This document shows positions 7,849-15,231 of a stretch of DNA of 23,051 nt, one piece after another. The stretch is from the NCBI GenBank assembly GCA_046155505.1, contig JBJXFK010000067.1:1-23051 (forward strand), written 5' to 3'. A program made the translations under genes and the position numbers. Position 1 is the first letter of the stretch. Each line of letters starts with the position of its first letter. The DNA is from JBJXFK01 sp046155505. Its GTDB lineage: Bacteria; Planctomycetota; Phycisphaerae; UBA1845; Fen-1342. Below the pieces are notes generated by a model. It was not told the origin of the DNA and ran no database searches. It saw only the letters and a list, made by a program, of their open reading frames with translations.

Positions 7849-8907
7849 GTGTTCCTGAAGCGTTTGACAGGTCTCTTTAGCGTCGACATGGGTATCGACC
7901 TGGGCACCTGCAACACGCTGGTCTGCGTCAAGGGCGAAGGCATCGTCCTGAATGAACCCTCCGTCGTCGCCGTGCGCAAAGGCACCAACCAGGTTCTCGA
8001 AACCGAGCACGGCCCCGCTGTCGGACTCGTCGCCAAGGAAATGCTCGGCCGCACGCCGGGCAGCATCACCGCTATTCGCCCGCTGAAGGACGGCGTGATC
8101 GCCGACTTCGACATTACCGAGGCGATGCTCAAATATTTCATTCAAAAGGTGCACGGCAATCGCGGACTCGCCAGCCCGCGGGTTGTGATATCCATTCCGT
8201 CGGGCATCACCGCTGTCGAGAAACGCGCCGTTTACAACTCGGCTGAGCGGGCCGGCGCGCGGCGGGTGTATCTGATCGACGAGCCGATGGCAGCCGGTCT
8301 GGGCGCGGGGTTGCCGATTCACGAAGCGACCGCGTCGATGATTGTCGATATCGGCGGCGGTACGACCGAAGTGGCGATCATGAGCTTGTCGGGCATCGCG
8401 GTTTCGCAATCGTTGCGCGTCGCGGGCGATGACATGGACGAGGCGATCATCAGCTATCTGAAACGCACGTACAACCTGATGATCGGCCCGCAAATGGCCG
8501 AGCGAATCAAGATCGACATCGGCTCGGTCGCGCCGCAGGAACAGGAGCGACAATTTGACGTGCGCGGGCGCGACATGATCAGCGGCCTGCCGCGAAAGTG
8601 CGCGATCAAGGGCGAGGAAGTGCGCGAGGCGCTGAAAGAGCCGGCGGGGCATATCGTCGATGCGGTGCTGCGCACGCTGGAACAGGCCGAGCCGGAACTT
8701 GCCGCCGATCTGGTGGACAACGGCATTCACCTCGCGGGCGGCGGGGCGCTGCTGCGCGGCCTCGATCAGGTATTGGCGAAGGCCACTGGGCTGGATGTGA
8801 AAGTGGTCGACGACCCGCTCACATGCGTCGCCCGCGGCACGGGCGAATATTTGAATCACCTTGATGAGTGGCACCAGACGCTTGAGTCGGATGAAGACGA
8901 ATACTAA
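7849..8907 (+). CDS. mreB: Rod shape-determining protein MreB (bacterial actin)
   Basis: The GTG start at 7849 follows GGGAG by six bases and gives 352 residues, the usual MreB length. The N-terminus MFLKRLTGLFS is the amphipathic membrane-binding helix expected for Gram-negative-type MreB. The phosphate-1 loop is GIDLGTCNT (15-23), phosphate-2 is DIGGGTTE (167-174), and the adenosine motif is LAGGGALLRG (about 295-304), so the ATP site is complete. MreB forms membrane filaments that steer the wall-elongation machinery. Here it follows two small envelope genes and precedes mreC, but a 172-bp inverted-repeat element begins one base after the stop, and no mreD, pbp2 or rodA follows. A very long open frame on the opposite strand is a compositional shadow. 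Confidence 0.97.
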   Translation: MFLKRLTGLFSVDMGIDLGTCNTLVCVKGEGIVLNEPSVVAVRKGTNQVLETEHGPAVGLVAKEMLGRTPGSITAIRPLKDGVIADFDITEAMLKYFIQKVHGNRGLASPRVVISIPSGITAVEKRAVYNSAERAGARRVYLIDEPMAAGLGAGLPIHEATASMIVDIGGGTTEVAIMSLSGIAVSQSLRVAGDDMDEAIISYLKRTYNLMIGPQMAERIKIDIGSVAPQEQERQFDVRGRDMISGLPRKCAIKGEEVREALKEPAGHIVDAVLRTLEQAEPELAADLVDNGIHLAGGGALLRGLDQVLAKATGLDVKVVDDPLTCVARGTGEYLNHLDEWHQTLESDEDEY

Positions 8908-8908
8908 G

Positions 8909-9080
8909 TGCCACGGATTTCACAGATTTGCACAGATAAGAAGGACCGAGTTACTGCGTAAGCCACGCGTTTTCGCGCTCGCACGTCGGTTGCCACTCAC
9001 AGTGCGCTCGAATCCGATGATCGACCGCACGAATGCATCCGCTTCGCTCCTATCCGTGTCAATCTGTGAAATCCGTGGCA
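8909..9080. mobile_element. MITE-like element with 20-bp perfect terminal inverted repeats
   Basis: TGCCACGGATTTCACAGATT (8909-8928) is exactly reverse-complemented at 9061-9080; extending inward gives 27 matches in 30. Each arm is itself built from a degenerate 9-10 base direct repeat (CACGGATTT, CACAGATTTG, CACAGATAAG). The 172-bp element has no coding capacity of note and sits precisely between the mreB stop and the mreC promoter region. No target duplication is evident. Whether it ever moved is not shown by this sequence. Confidence 0.65.
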
Positions 9081-9104
9081 ATTTCCCTCCCTCTCCGCCG
9101 CGAT

Positions 9105-9110
9105 TACACT
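9105..9110 (+). promoter_or_regulatory. Candidate -10 box giving a leaderless mreC transcript
   Basis: TACACT (four of six consensus bases) ends seven bases before the ATG at 9118. No Shine-Dalgarno sequence is present. A -35 is not clear; the best-placed hexamer (around 9081-9087, TTTCCC) is weak and lies just outside the right terminal repeat of the element at 8909-9080. Confidence 0.3.
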
Positions 9111-9117
9111 GCGCGCG

Positions 9118-10014
9118 ATGAAGCCGCTGGCCGCGAGACTCACCAAGCCCGCTCTGTTCGCCTGGCTCATGGCGTTTTCGCTGGTGCTTGTCGTGCTGCC
9201 GCCGGGCGCGAAACGCTGGATGACCGGCCTGCTTCAGCCGATCGGCTGGATCGAGTGGATTTTCACCGGCACGGCGCAGAGCATTCGCGAAATCGTCTCC
9301 GACGCCGCCGCGCCGCCGCTCACCGCTGAAGCGTCCGAGCAGTTGCGTGAGCGCGTCGCAGCGCTCGACCGACAACTCGCGCACCTGTACGACGAGAATA
9401 CGACACTGCGGCTTCAGATTGACACGTTGACCGGATTGCACAATCAGATTGTCGACGCGCGGGCGATCATTCACATCGTCTCGGTCGCCAGCGGCTCGGC
9501 CAATCCGCGACGGCGTGAGCTGATCATCAACGGCGGCGATTTTCGCGGCATTCGCGCGGGAGATTGGGTTGCCGCCGCTCCGCCGCGCGATACTGATCTT
9601 GAGGCCTCGGGCCGCGAGCTGGTCGCGCGGCAGTGGCTGATCGGCAAAGTCACCGACGCGCTGCCCTATCAAAGCCGCGTGCGACTGCTGATCGATTCCG
9701 ATTTCGGCCCGGAGAAAGTCATCCCCGCCCGCCGGCTGCCCAACGGCTCGTTGCAACGCGCCGAGCAGGAAGTGCTGCTCTATGGCGAGGGTGGCGAGAT
9801 GCTGATCAAAGGTGTGTCGCGAAATTTCTTCGAAGACGGGTTCAATCTCATCATCGCGCCAATCGGCCCGCTCGGCGGCAGCGGCATGATCGCGGGCGAG
9901 ATTTTCGCCTCGCAATCGCGAACTGATACCGCGCAACGCATCGACCTCCGCGCCCGCCCGATCGGCGATGCGACCACGCTCTCAACCGTCTACGTCATCA
10001 GCCCCGGCAGATAG
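9118..10014 (+). CDS. mreC: Rod shape-determining protein MreC
   Basis: This 298-residue protein has the MreC plan: a short basic N-terminus, one membrane helix (about residues 14-32), a short coiled coil (about 76-110, with LRERVAALDRQLAHLYDENTTL), and a periplasmic beta-rich region. Within that region are the typical stretches ELIINGGDFRGIRAGDWV, LIGKVTDALPYQSRVRLL and a final GEIFAS. MreC links cytoplasmic MreB to the wall-synthesis enzymes. Sequence similarity is moderate, so the call also rests on position, 210 bp after mreB on the same strand. It appears to have its own start signal rather than a ribosome binding site. It is the last gene of the cluster; the convergent phosphofructokinase gene follows and no mreD is present. 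Confidence 0.85.
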   Translation: MKPLAARLTKPALFAWLMAFSLVLVVLPPGAKRWMTGLLQPIGWIEWIFTGTAQSIREIVSDAAAPPLTAEASEQLRERVAALDRQLAHLYDENTTLRLQIDTLTGLHNQIVDARAIIHIVSVASGSANPRRRELIINGGDFRGIRAGDWVAAAPPRDTDLEASGRELVARQWLIGKVTDALPYQSRVRLLIDSDFGPEKVIPARRLPNGSLQRAEQEVLLYGEGGEMLIKGVSRNFFEDGFNLIIAPIGPLGGSGMIAGEIFASQSRTDTAQRIDLRARPIGDATTLSTVYVISPGR

Positions 10015-10022
10015 TAGCTCGT

Positions 10023-10056
10023 CCCCGTGCAATCGCGGACACGCGGGGCTTCTTCG
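10023..10056 (+). terminator. Possible terminator after mreC
   Basis: CCCCG (10023-10027) can pair with CGGGG (10044-10048), extended by TG/CA across a two-base bulge, and is followed by CTTCTTCG. The stem is short and the T-run is interrupted, so this is a weak candidate. Confidence 0.3.
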
Positions 10057-10147
10057 TTCTGCATTCTGCATTCTGAATTCTGAATTCTGCATTCTGAATA
10101 CTGAATTCCGCGCTTTGAACTCTGCACTTTGCACTTTGCACTTTTCA
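10057..10147. repeat. 91-bp heptamer array ending in the pfk stop codon
   Basis: Thirteen uninterrupted 7-base units in exact phase: TTCTGCA (3 times), TTCTGAA (3), TACTGAA, TTCCGCG, CTTTGAA, CTCTGCA, CTTTGCA (2) and CTTTTCA. The last unit contains the TGA stop of the minus-strand phosphofructokinase gene (10145-10147). On the minus strand the array reads as TGCAGAA/TTCAGAA units starting at that stop. Confidence 0.85.
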
Positions 10148-11254
10148 GTCGCCCATGTTCACGCCCAGCGAGCGGGCCATGCCGATTTGCGGATCGTCGG
10201 GCTCCATGAGCCGCTGCTTGTTGGCCACTTCGGCGATCGGCACCATGTCCACGACGCCGCCGCGCATCACGGCGACCTTGTTCCATTCAAACATCGCCAC
10301 CATCGAAATCGCCGCGTGACCGAATTGCGTGGCCAGCACGCGGTCGAACGCCACCGGCGTGCCGCCACGCTGCACGTGGCCGAGCACCGTCGCGCGCGAT
10401 TCGAGGCCGCACTGCTGCGTAATCTGATTGGCGAGCACGTTGCCGATGCCACCGAGTCGAATCGGATCGGCGCTCTCTTCGACGATGCGCCCGACCGTTT
10501 GCTTTCCGCCGATCGGCCGCGCGCCTTCGGACACCACAACGAGTGTAAATCGCTTGTGCCGTTTCGACCGTTCCACGCACGTCTGCGCGATCGACTCGAT
10601 GTTGTACGGCAATTCCGGCACGAGAATCACGTCGGCGCCGCTTGCCAGTCCCGAGGCCATCGTCAGCCAGCCGGCGTTGCGGCCCATCAACTCGACCACC
10701 ATGACGCGATGATGGCTCGCGCCGGTCGTGTGAATGCGATCGAGGCATTCGGTCGCGGTCTGAACGGCCGTAACGAAACCGAACGTGATGTCGCTGTACA
10801 TCAAATCGTTGTCGATGGTCTTGGGCACGCCGACGCAGGGAATGCCCTTTTGGATCAGGCCGAGCGACCCGCTCATGGTGCCGTCGCCGCCGATGCAGAC
10901 GAGCAAGTCGATGCCGCGGGCCCGGACGTTCTCGACGATCTGATCGCGCACGTCGCCGTAGATGTTCTTGCCTTGCGAGTCCTTGCCGACCGGAAAGCGT
11001 TCGGGGTTGGCCTTGTTCGACGTGCCGAGGATCGTGCCGCCGACGGTCAGGATGTTCGATACGTTGCTGAGATTGAGCTCGTGCATGCGATTTTCGATGA
11101 GGCCGAGAAATCCGTCCTCAATGCCGACGACCTCGATTCCGAGTTTGAGGATCGCCGCCTTGGTGACGGCGCGAATGACGGCATTTAGGCCGGGGCAATC
11201 GCCGCCGCCGGTGAGAATGCCGATGCGTTTCACAGGCTGAGGTCGGACGGCCAT
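10145..11254 (-). CDS. pfkA: 6-phosphofructokinase, mixed-substrate (group III) type
   Basis: This 369-residue protein phosphorylates fructose 6-phosphate, the committing step of glycolysis. The ATG has GAGGAG six bases upstream. Family motifs are complete: ILTGGGDCPGLNAVIR at the N-terminus, GGDGT (122-126), PKTIDND with catalytic D148 (144-150), and MGRNAGW. The phosphoryl-donor signature is mixed: Gly follows GGD as in ATP-dependent enzymes (E. coli Gly104), while Lys precedes TIDND (K145, E. coli Gly124) as in pyrophosphate-dependent ones. That combination marks the mixed-substrate group found in actinomycetes and others, so donor choice cannot be settled from sequence. The stop codon is the first unit of a heptamer array. 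A TATCAT box (minus strand, 11300-11305) could serve transcription. Confidence 0.95.
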   Translation of the reverse strand: MAVRPQPVKRIGILTGGGDCPGLNAVIRAVTKAAILKLGIEVVGIEDGFLGLIENRMHELNLSNVSNILTVGGTILGTSNKANPERFPVGKDSQGKNIYGDVRDQIVENVRARGIDLLVCIGGDGTMSGSLGLIQKGIPCVGVPKTIDNDLMYSDITFGFVTAVQTATECLDRIHTTGASHHRVMVVELMGRNAGWLTMASGLASGADVILVPELPYNIESIAQTCVERSKRHKRFTLVVVSEGARPIGGKQTVGRIVEESADPIRLGGIGNVLANQITQQCGLESRATVLGHVQRGGTPVAFDRVLATQFGHAAISMVAMFEWNKVAVMRGGVVDMVPIAEVANKQRLMEPDDPQIGMARSLGVNMGD

Positions 11255-11423
11255 GAGCGACTCCTCGCGAGCGCGGCGATTACGAACGTACCAAGGCGCA
11301 TGATAGTGTGCGGTGCGCAGCGCCGTAAGAACAGCATCGACCGCAATGCGTGCGGGCCGTGGTTAGAGGCGTTCGCGCAAATTTCGCGCGGTGAAGCGAG
11401 TTCGCAGCCGCCGCAAAATCCAA

Positions 11424-11447
11424 ACCCCGAGCGCACGCGAGCGGGGT
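11424..11447. repeat. Palindromic ACCCCG...CGGGGT repeat (copy 1)
   Basis: ACCCCG (11424-11429) and CGGGGT (11442-11447) enclose AGCGCACGCGAG. The same design appears at 18002-18025 and in the right arm of the inverted element at 19838-19861. It lies upstream of the phosphofructokinase gene and just before a second heptamer hairpin. Confidence 0.6.
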
Positions 11448-11455
11448 AACGTGCG

Positions 11456-11540
11456 GAGAGTAGCGAGTGTCGAGTAGCGAGTCGCGAGTTGAGCCACGTC
11501 GCCTTCTCTCTGAACTCGCTACTCGCTCCTCGCTACTCTC
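11456..11540. repeat. Inverted pair of heptamer arrays (GAGTAGC units) touching a stop codon
   Basis: The left arm 11456-11482 is made of GAGTAGC-like units. The right arm 11514-11540 is its reverse complement with 24 of 27 matches, made of ACTCGCT-like units. Further degenerate units run on to about 11554. The right arm ends on the first base of the minus-strand hydrolase stop (TAG, 11540-11542), so the stop lies inside the array. The arms could form a 27-bp hairpin. Confidence 0.8.
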
Positions 11541-14113
11541 TACTGCCCACTCCCCCACGCCACATCATCGCCCAGCTTCCAATCCGCATCGAAAAATCCG
11601 GTCGCGCGAATCGCATCCTCGCCGTTCGACAGATAGTCGGCACTCATCACCAGAAAATCCGGAAACGCCGCACCGGACAGGAAAATCGGCAAACGATCTG
11701 TCGCGCGCATGCCGACCAGCCCGCTGCCGGCAATCACGCCGACACTGGCGACGTCGCTGCCCCGCCGCGGAAAGATGAGCAGACACGCCAGATCGTCACC
11801 GGCCAGGTCGCGTTTGCCGACGCTGACCACGCCGTCGCGCACATCGATGTGGCAACCCTCGATCAGCGAATCCCACGCACTGTTCATCTCGCGATGGCCA
11901 TAGAGAATTACGTTGCGATCAATCTCGCGCGTCGGATCAAAATCGCGATCGGCGACGATCTCGACGCTGCCATTGGCGCGATACCACCATGTCTCCGCGT
12001 CGAACCGCGCCTTCCCCGCCGCCCATGCGTTCTCCTCCGCGCTGCCGCGCGTGCCGAAGACGAAAACGAACCGATTGCGGAACGCTTCTTTGAACATGCC
12101 GTCGCGATGCGGGCCTTTGCCCAGCGGTGACGGCTTCTCAGTGTTCGACCACTTGTCCGCCGTCCGCACGAACCACAACGACTGCGGCGTCGCCGGCCAT
12201 CTAATGTCTGCGATGCTCTGCCCATCCAACTCGACCGAGATCGGCTCGCCTGCCGCGAGTGTCGTCGTCATCGGCCCGTTCGGCTTGTCGAAGATCGCCG
12301 CCGACAACTCACCGAGATCGATGCGCAAACGGGCGACGTTCTCGGTTGTGCCGCTGAATTTCCGCTGCTTGGCATCGAGCCGCAAATCGATCTTGCTCGG
12401 CATCAGCAGTTTCTGCTGCAACTCGATCGCCGCCCAATGGCACTTCGACGAGACATGCGGACTCGACGTCGTAAAGCGCACCGCGGTCGTTCGCCCGGTC
12501 GGCGTCGCCCGGTGATGCTCCAAGAACGCGATCAATTGCGGCCAATCGACGCACTCATTTCCCCACCAGTGGCCCGCGCCCGGCTGCTCGTAATACGCGA
12601 AGTCGCGATGAAATTTCGCCAGCTCGCTCCGCATCGTCCGCGCCTGCTCCACCGGCACGTTGTCATCCGCGTCGCCATGCAGCACGTAGACGCCAAACTG
12701 CCGCGCGTTGTCGAGCAGCGCCAGCGTGTCGCTCGGCGACTGCGCCCGCCGCAGGATCGATCGCACGCCGCCGTCATCGGCATATTGCGACCCGCCGGCG
12801 TAGGACCAGAAACTCACCCAACCCGCGCTCGGCGCGATCGCCGCGAACTGATCCGGAAACATCATGCCGTTGATCCAAGTCCCGTGTCCGCCCATCGAGT
12901 GCCCGCTGAGCCAAACCGTCTGCGGCTTGAACTCGGCCTTCGCCAGCGCTAGCACCTCGAGCATGTCTAGCCGACCCCAATCCTCCCAATCGAACCCGAA
13001 TTTGCGGCGATTGGTCGGCGCGACAATGGTCATGTTGTCTTTCGCAGCGTACGCACCTGTTTGATTCCCTGCCTCGACCGACGCGCCGTGTAGCGTGAGC
13101 AGCAGCCCTTGCGCACCGGACTGAGCCGCGTGGCGCACTGTGTAGTACTGCGCGCTGCCGTCGATTTCGCTGCGGAACGTGCGATGCACATGGCCGCCCA
13201 CGGGCGACTTGCGCTTTTGTGATTGCACGTCGAGTTCGATCCGCTTGTCACCTTCGATGCGAAGGAGCGCGACGCGAATCTCCGCGTCCTCGGTGCTTGT
13301 CATTTCGAGCGGCATGTCAAAACACGCCTTGCGCGCCGAGAGCGGGCCGAGCGGCGGCAGCGGCGTCAGCACGGCGTCGCCATCGCCGACACGCGCCTCG
13401 ATCTGGCAACCAGCGAGCGGCGCATTCGATGCATTCACGACGATCATGCCGCCGACGCTTCGCTGCGGTGCGTCCGCCGTTTCGGCACGAATCAAGTCCG
13501 GCAGGGTGATGTCGTGCGGACTCAGGAACGCCGGTTTTTTCACGGACTTCAACTCAACACGCAATTGTCCGCGCGGCACGAGAAACAGCAGCGTGTTTTT
13601 GCCCGGCTTCAGTTCAATCGGCAACTCCACAAACCCCAGCGCATACACATCCCCGCCGCGCGGCTCGCCGTTCACATAGACCATGCCATGCCCGCTGGCG
13701 GAAAGCAGCGCAATCGCGCGATCAGGTACATCGACCGTCGCGCACACATATCCGCCGGCAATCGCGTCGCCGCGAAACCAGCCGTCGTCGTCGCCGGCGG
13801 TGATGTCTTTCCAGATTTTCTTTGACCCGTCGTGCAGCGCGACTTCGTCTCCCGCCGCGGGCGGTGCGAATGCGCCGCGAACGACCTGCGCCTGAATCGC
13901 GTCAAGCTGCACCGGCACACGCCCGCCGCGCCCGACCGACGAAATGCCCATCGCTTCGCGCACGATGGTCGACTCTGCGTCGCGTGAAAACTGCGTCGCG
14001 CTGGGCTGCGCGAATGCGGCAGCGGCAATCAGCGCGCAGATAACAGCGGACGCGTGTGACAAACGAAATTGAATGTGCGTATGCAAGCGAAACCTCGATC
14101 CTTGAATTCTCAT
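11540..14113 (-). CDS. Secreted alpha/beta hydrolase (prolyl-oligopeptidase/esterase-like)
   Basis: Starting at the ATG at 14113 (purine-rich GAAGAGAG just upstream) gives 857 residues; two in-frame ATGs further upstream have no binding site. A signal peptide is clear: basic N-terminus, LSHASAVICALIAAAAFA, then QPSA. The first 320 residues are beta-rich, probably accessory domains. The catalytic domain (about 325-540) has TLHG for the oxyanion hole, the nucleophile elbow GHSMGG (S406), HGDADDNVP with likely acid D483, and GAGHWWG with H515, a complete Ser-Asp-His triad. Residues beyond 550 are a further beta-rich region. The enzyme acts outside the cytoplasm as a peptidase or carbohydrate/aryl esterase; the substrate is not readable. 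It is alone on its strand between the phosphofructokinase and YwaF-like genes. Confidence 0.88.
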   Translation of the reverse strand: MRIQGSRFRLHTHIQFRLSHASAVICALIAAAAFAQPSATQFSRDAESTIVREAMGISSVGRGGRVPVQLDAIQAQVVRGAFAPPAAGDEVALHDGSKKIWKDITAGDDDGWFRGDAIAGGYVCATVDVPDRAIALLSASGHGMVYVNGEPRGGDVYALGFVELPIELKPGKNTLLFLVPRGQLRVELKSVKKPAFLSPHDITLPDLIRAETADAPQRSVGGMIVVNASNAPLAGCQIEARVGDGDAVLTPLPPLGPLSARKACFDMPLEMTSTEDAEIRVALLRIEGDKRIELDVQSQKRKSPVGGHVHRTFRSEIDGSAQYYTVRHAAQSGAQGLLLTLHGASVEAGNQTGAYAAKDNMTIVAPTNRRKFGFDWEDWGRLDMLEVLALAKAEFKPQTVWLSGHSMGGHGTWINGMMFPDQFAAIAPSAGWVSFWSYAGGSQYADDGGVRSILRRAQSPSDTLALLDNARQFGVYVLHGDADDNVPVEQARTMRSELAKFHRDFAYYEQPGAGHWWGNECVDWPQLIAFLEHHRATPTGRTTAVRFTTSSPHVSSKCHWAAIELQQKLLMPSKIDLRLDAKQRKFSGTTENVARLRIDLGELSAAIFDKPNGPMTTTLAAGEPISVELDGQSIADIRWPATPQSLWFVRTADKWSNTEKPSPLGKGPHRDGMFKEAFRNRFVFVFGTRGSAEENAWAAGKARFDAETWWYRANGSVEIVADRDFDPTREIDRNVILYGHREMNSAWDSLIEGCHIDVRDGVVSVGKRDLAGDDLACLLIFPRRGSDVASVGVIAGSGLVGMRATDRLPIFLSGAAFPDFLVMSADYLSNGEDAIRATGFFDADWKLGDDVAWGSGQ

Positions 14114-14219
14114 GCGACTCTCTTCCATCAACCCGCTGCGCGCCACAGGGGAGCATCAGCCTCCGGCCGGAGCCCAGATAATTCGCACCGTCGAGGACGC
14201 CAAACCTCCCCGCGCGACC

Positions 14220-14990
14220 TCAAACTTCCGCAACCGACTTCCGAAAACGTACAAACGGCAGCGCCAGAACGAACAAAATCAGCAGCCCCAGAATCTCCAG
14301 CGAAATTAGTGACCACGGCCACGGCCCTAGGTGGTCATACAGCGACGGATTCTCCGGCGGGCCGCAGAGGAACATGTAATTCGCGCCGAGCATCCAATTG
14401 GCCGAGATCACGCCCGCCGCGAGAGCGTTGCTAATCAGCCACGTGCGAAGGACAAAGCCGCGTGCCGGTCGAAAGCCCATGCCGAACATCGCCGCGACCG
14501 CCCACAGGATCGCCCCATGCGCGACGAAAAACGTGATGAAAATCGGGTGCGGAAACCGGTCATCAATCACGGGCGTCAGCAGTGCCTGCGTCGTGCCGCC
14601 CAGCCCCCAGAAATACGCCGCTTCAAACAGCGGCTGACACCGCCCGAGCGAATCGCGATGCGGCGGTCGCGCGGCGAGTACCAGTGCAACCGCCGAGACG
14701 AACGCCCCAAGGTCGCACAAATGCAGCGGCAGCGATCGTTGAATGCTGTAGCGGCCAAGCTGCAACTCGATGAGGTCGCCGCCGACCTGCGCGCTGACCA
14801 GCACGAACGCCAGTGCATAGCACACGACCGAACGAATCGTCGCACCATTGGCGGTCGCCCGCGTGCCATGCAGCAGCGCGGGCAGCAAGACCGCGATCAC
14901 GACGATGACCGCAAGCGTTACCACATGCTCGACGCTCATCACATCGAACGTGGGTTCGGCGACTGCGGCAAAAGCGGCGGGTTTGCTCAT
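14220..14990 (-). CDS. TIGR02206/YwaF-like integral membrane protein
   Basis: This 256-residue, six- or seven-helix membrane protein matches the TIGR02206 (YwaF) family in its characteristic segments: SLPLHLCDLGAF in helix 3, YFWGLGGTTQALLTP, a FVAHGAILW stretch, and NYMFLCGPPENPSLYDHLGP followed by WPW near the last helix. Length is normal for the family. No biochemical function is established for it. Just before the ATG lies AGAGG at short spacing, a modest ribosome binding site. It is divergent from the ABC ATPase gene, with an inverted-repeat element in the gap, and follows the same strand as the hydrolase gene 107 bp downstream. Confidence 0.85.
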   Translation of the reverse strand: MSKPAAFAAVAEPTFDVMSVEHVVTLAVIVVIAVLLPALLHGTRATANGATIRSVVCYALAFVLVSAQVGGDLIELQLGRYSIQRSLPLHLCDLGAFVSAVALVLAARPPHRDSLGRCQPLFEAAYFWGLGGTTQALLTPVIDDRFPHPIFITFFVAHGAILWAVAAMFGMGFRPARGFVLRTWLISNALAAGVISANWMLGANYMFLCGPPENPSLYDHLGPWPWSLISLEILGLLILFVLALPFVRFRKSVAEV

Positions 14991-15016
14991 CGGCCCTCTT
15001 CAACTCGAGCAGTGCC

Positions 15017-15106
15017 GCGCTGGGGGGAACGGTCACCGACCGGTCTTTCCCTTGTTGTCGAGAATCGTGCCGAAGAACGACCGATCAGAGACCGGTCCCC
15101 CAGCGC
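15017..15106. repeat. Imperfect inverted repeat between divergent genes
   Basis: GCGCTGGGGGGAACGGTC (15017-15034) is mirrored by 15090-15106 (reverse complement GCGCTGGGGGACCGGTC). Inner copies of GACCGGTC-like motifs (15038-15045, 15079-15086) add further pairing. The element fills much of the gap between the YwaF-like and ABC ATPase genes, and has no coding content. Confidence 0.55.
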
Positions 15107-15231
15107 AGCGTTTCACGAAATCGACTTTGCATGTGCGCAGCCGCGACAGGATAGCGACGCGCGAGGCGTCCAGCTATGCACGCGGTATGCTATCGCAGCG
15201 CAGCGCCCGCAGCCGCACACGGGAGAACGCC

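Noticed and set aside
5722..8874. A 1050-codon open frame on the minus strand, antisense to mreB, the coiled-coil gene and the end of the SbcD/GIY-YIG gene
   Set aside because: It mirrors three well-supported plus-strand genes; the His/Arg/Ala-rich translation has no recognisable domain, and long antisense frames are expected in GC-rich coding DNA.
10057..10147. CRISPR-like array
   Set aside because: The unit is seven bases with no spacers and no cas genes nearby.
14848..15231. N-terminal extension of the ABC ATPase to an ATG at 14848
   Set aside because: It would run through the start of the divergent YwaF-like gene and the inverted repeat; the SD-backed TTG at 15232 gives the normal family length.
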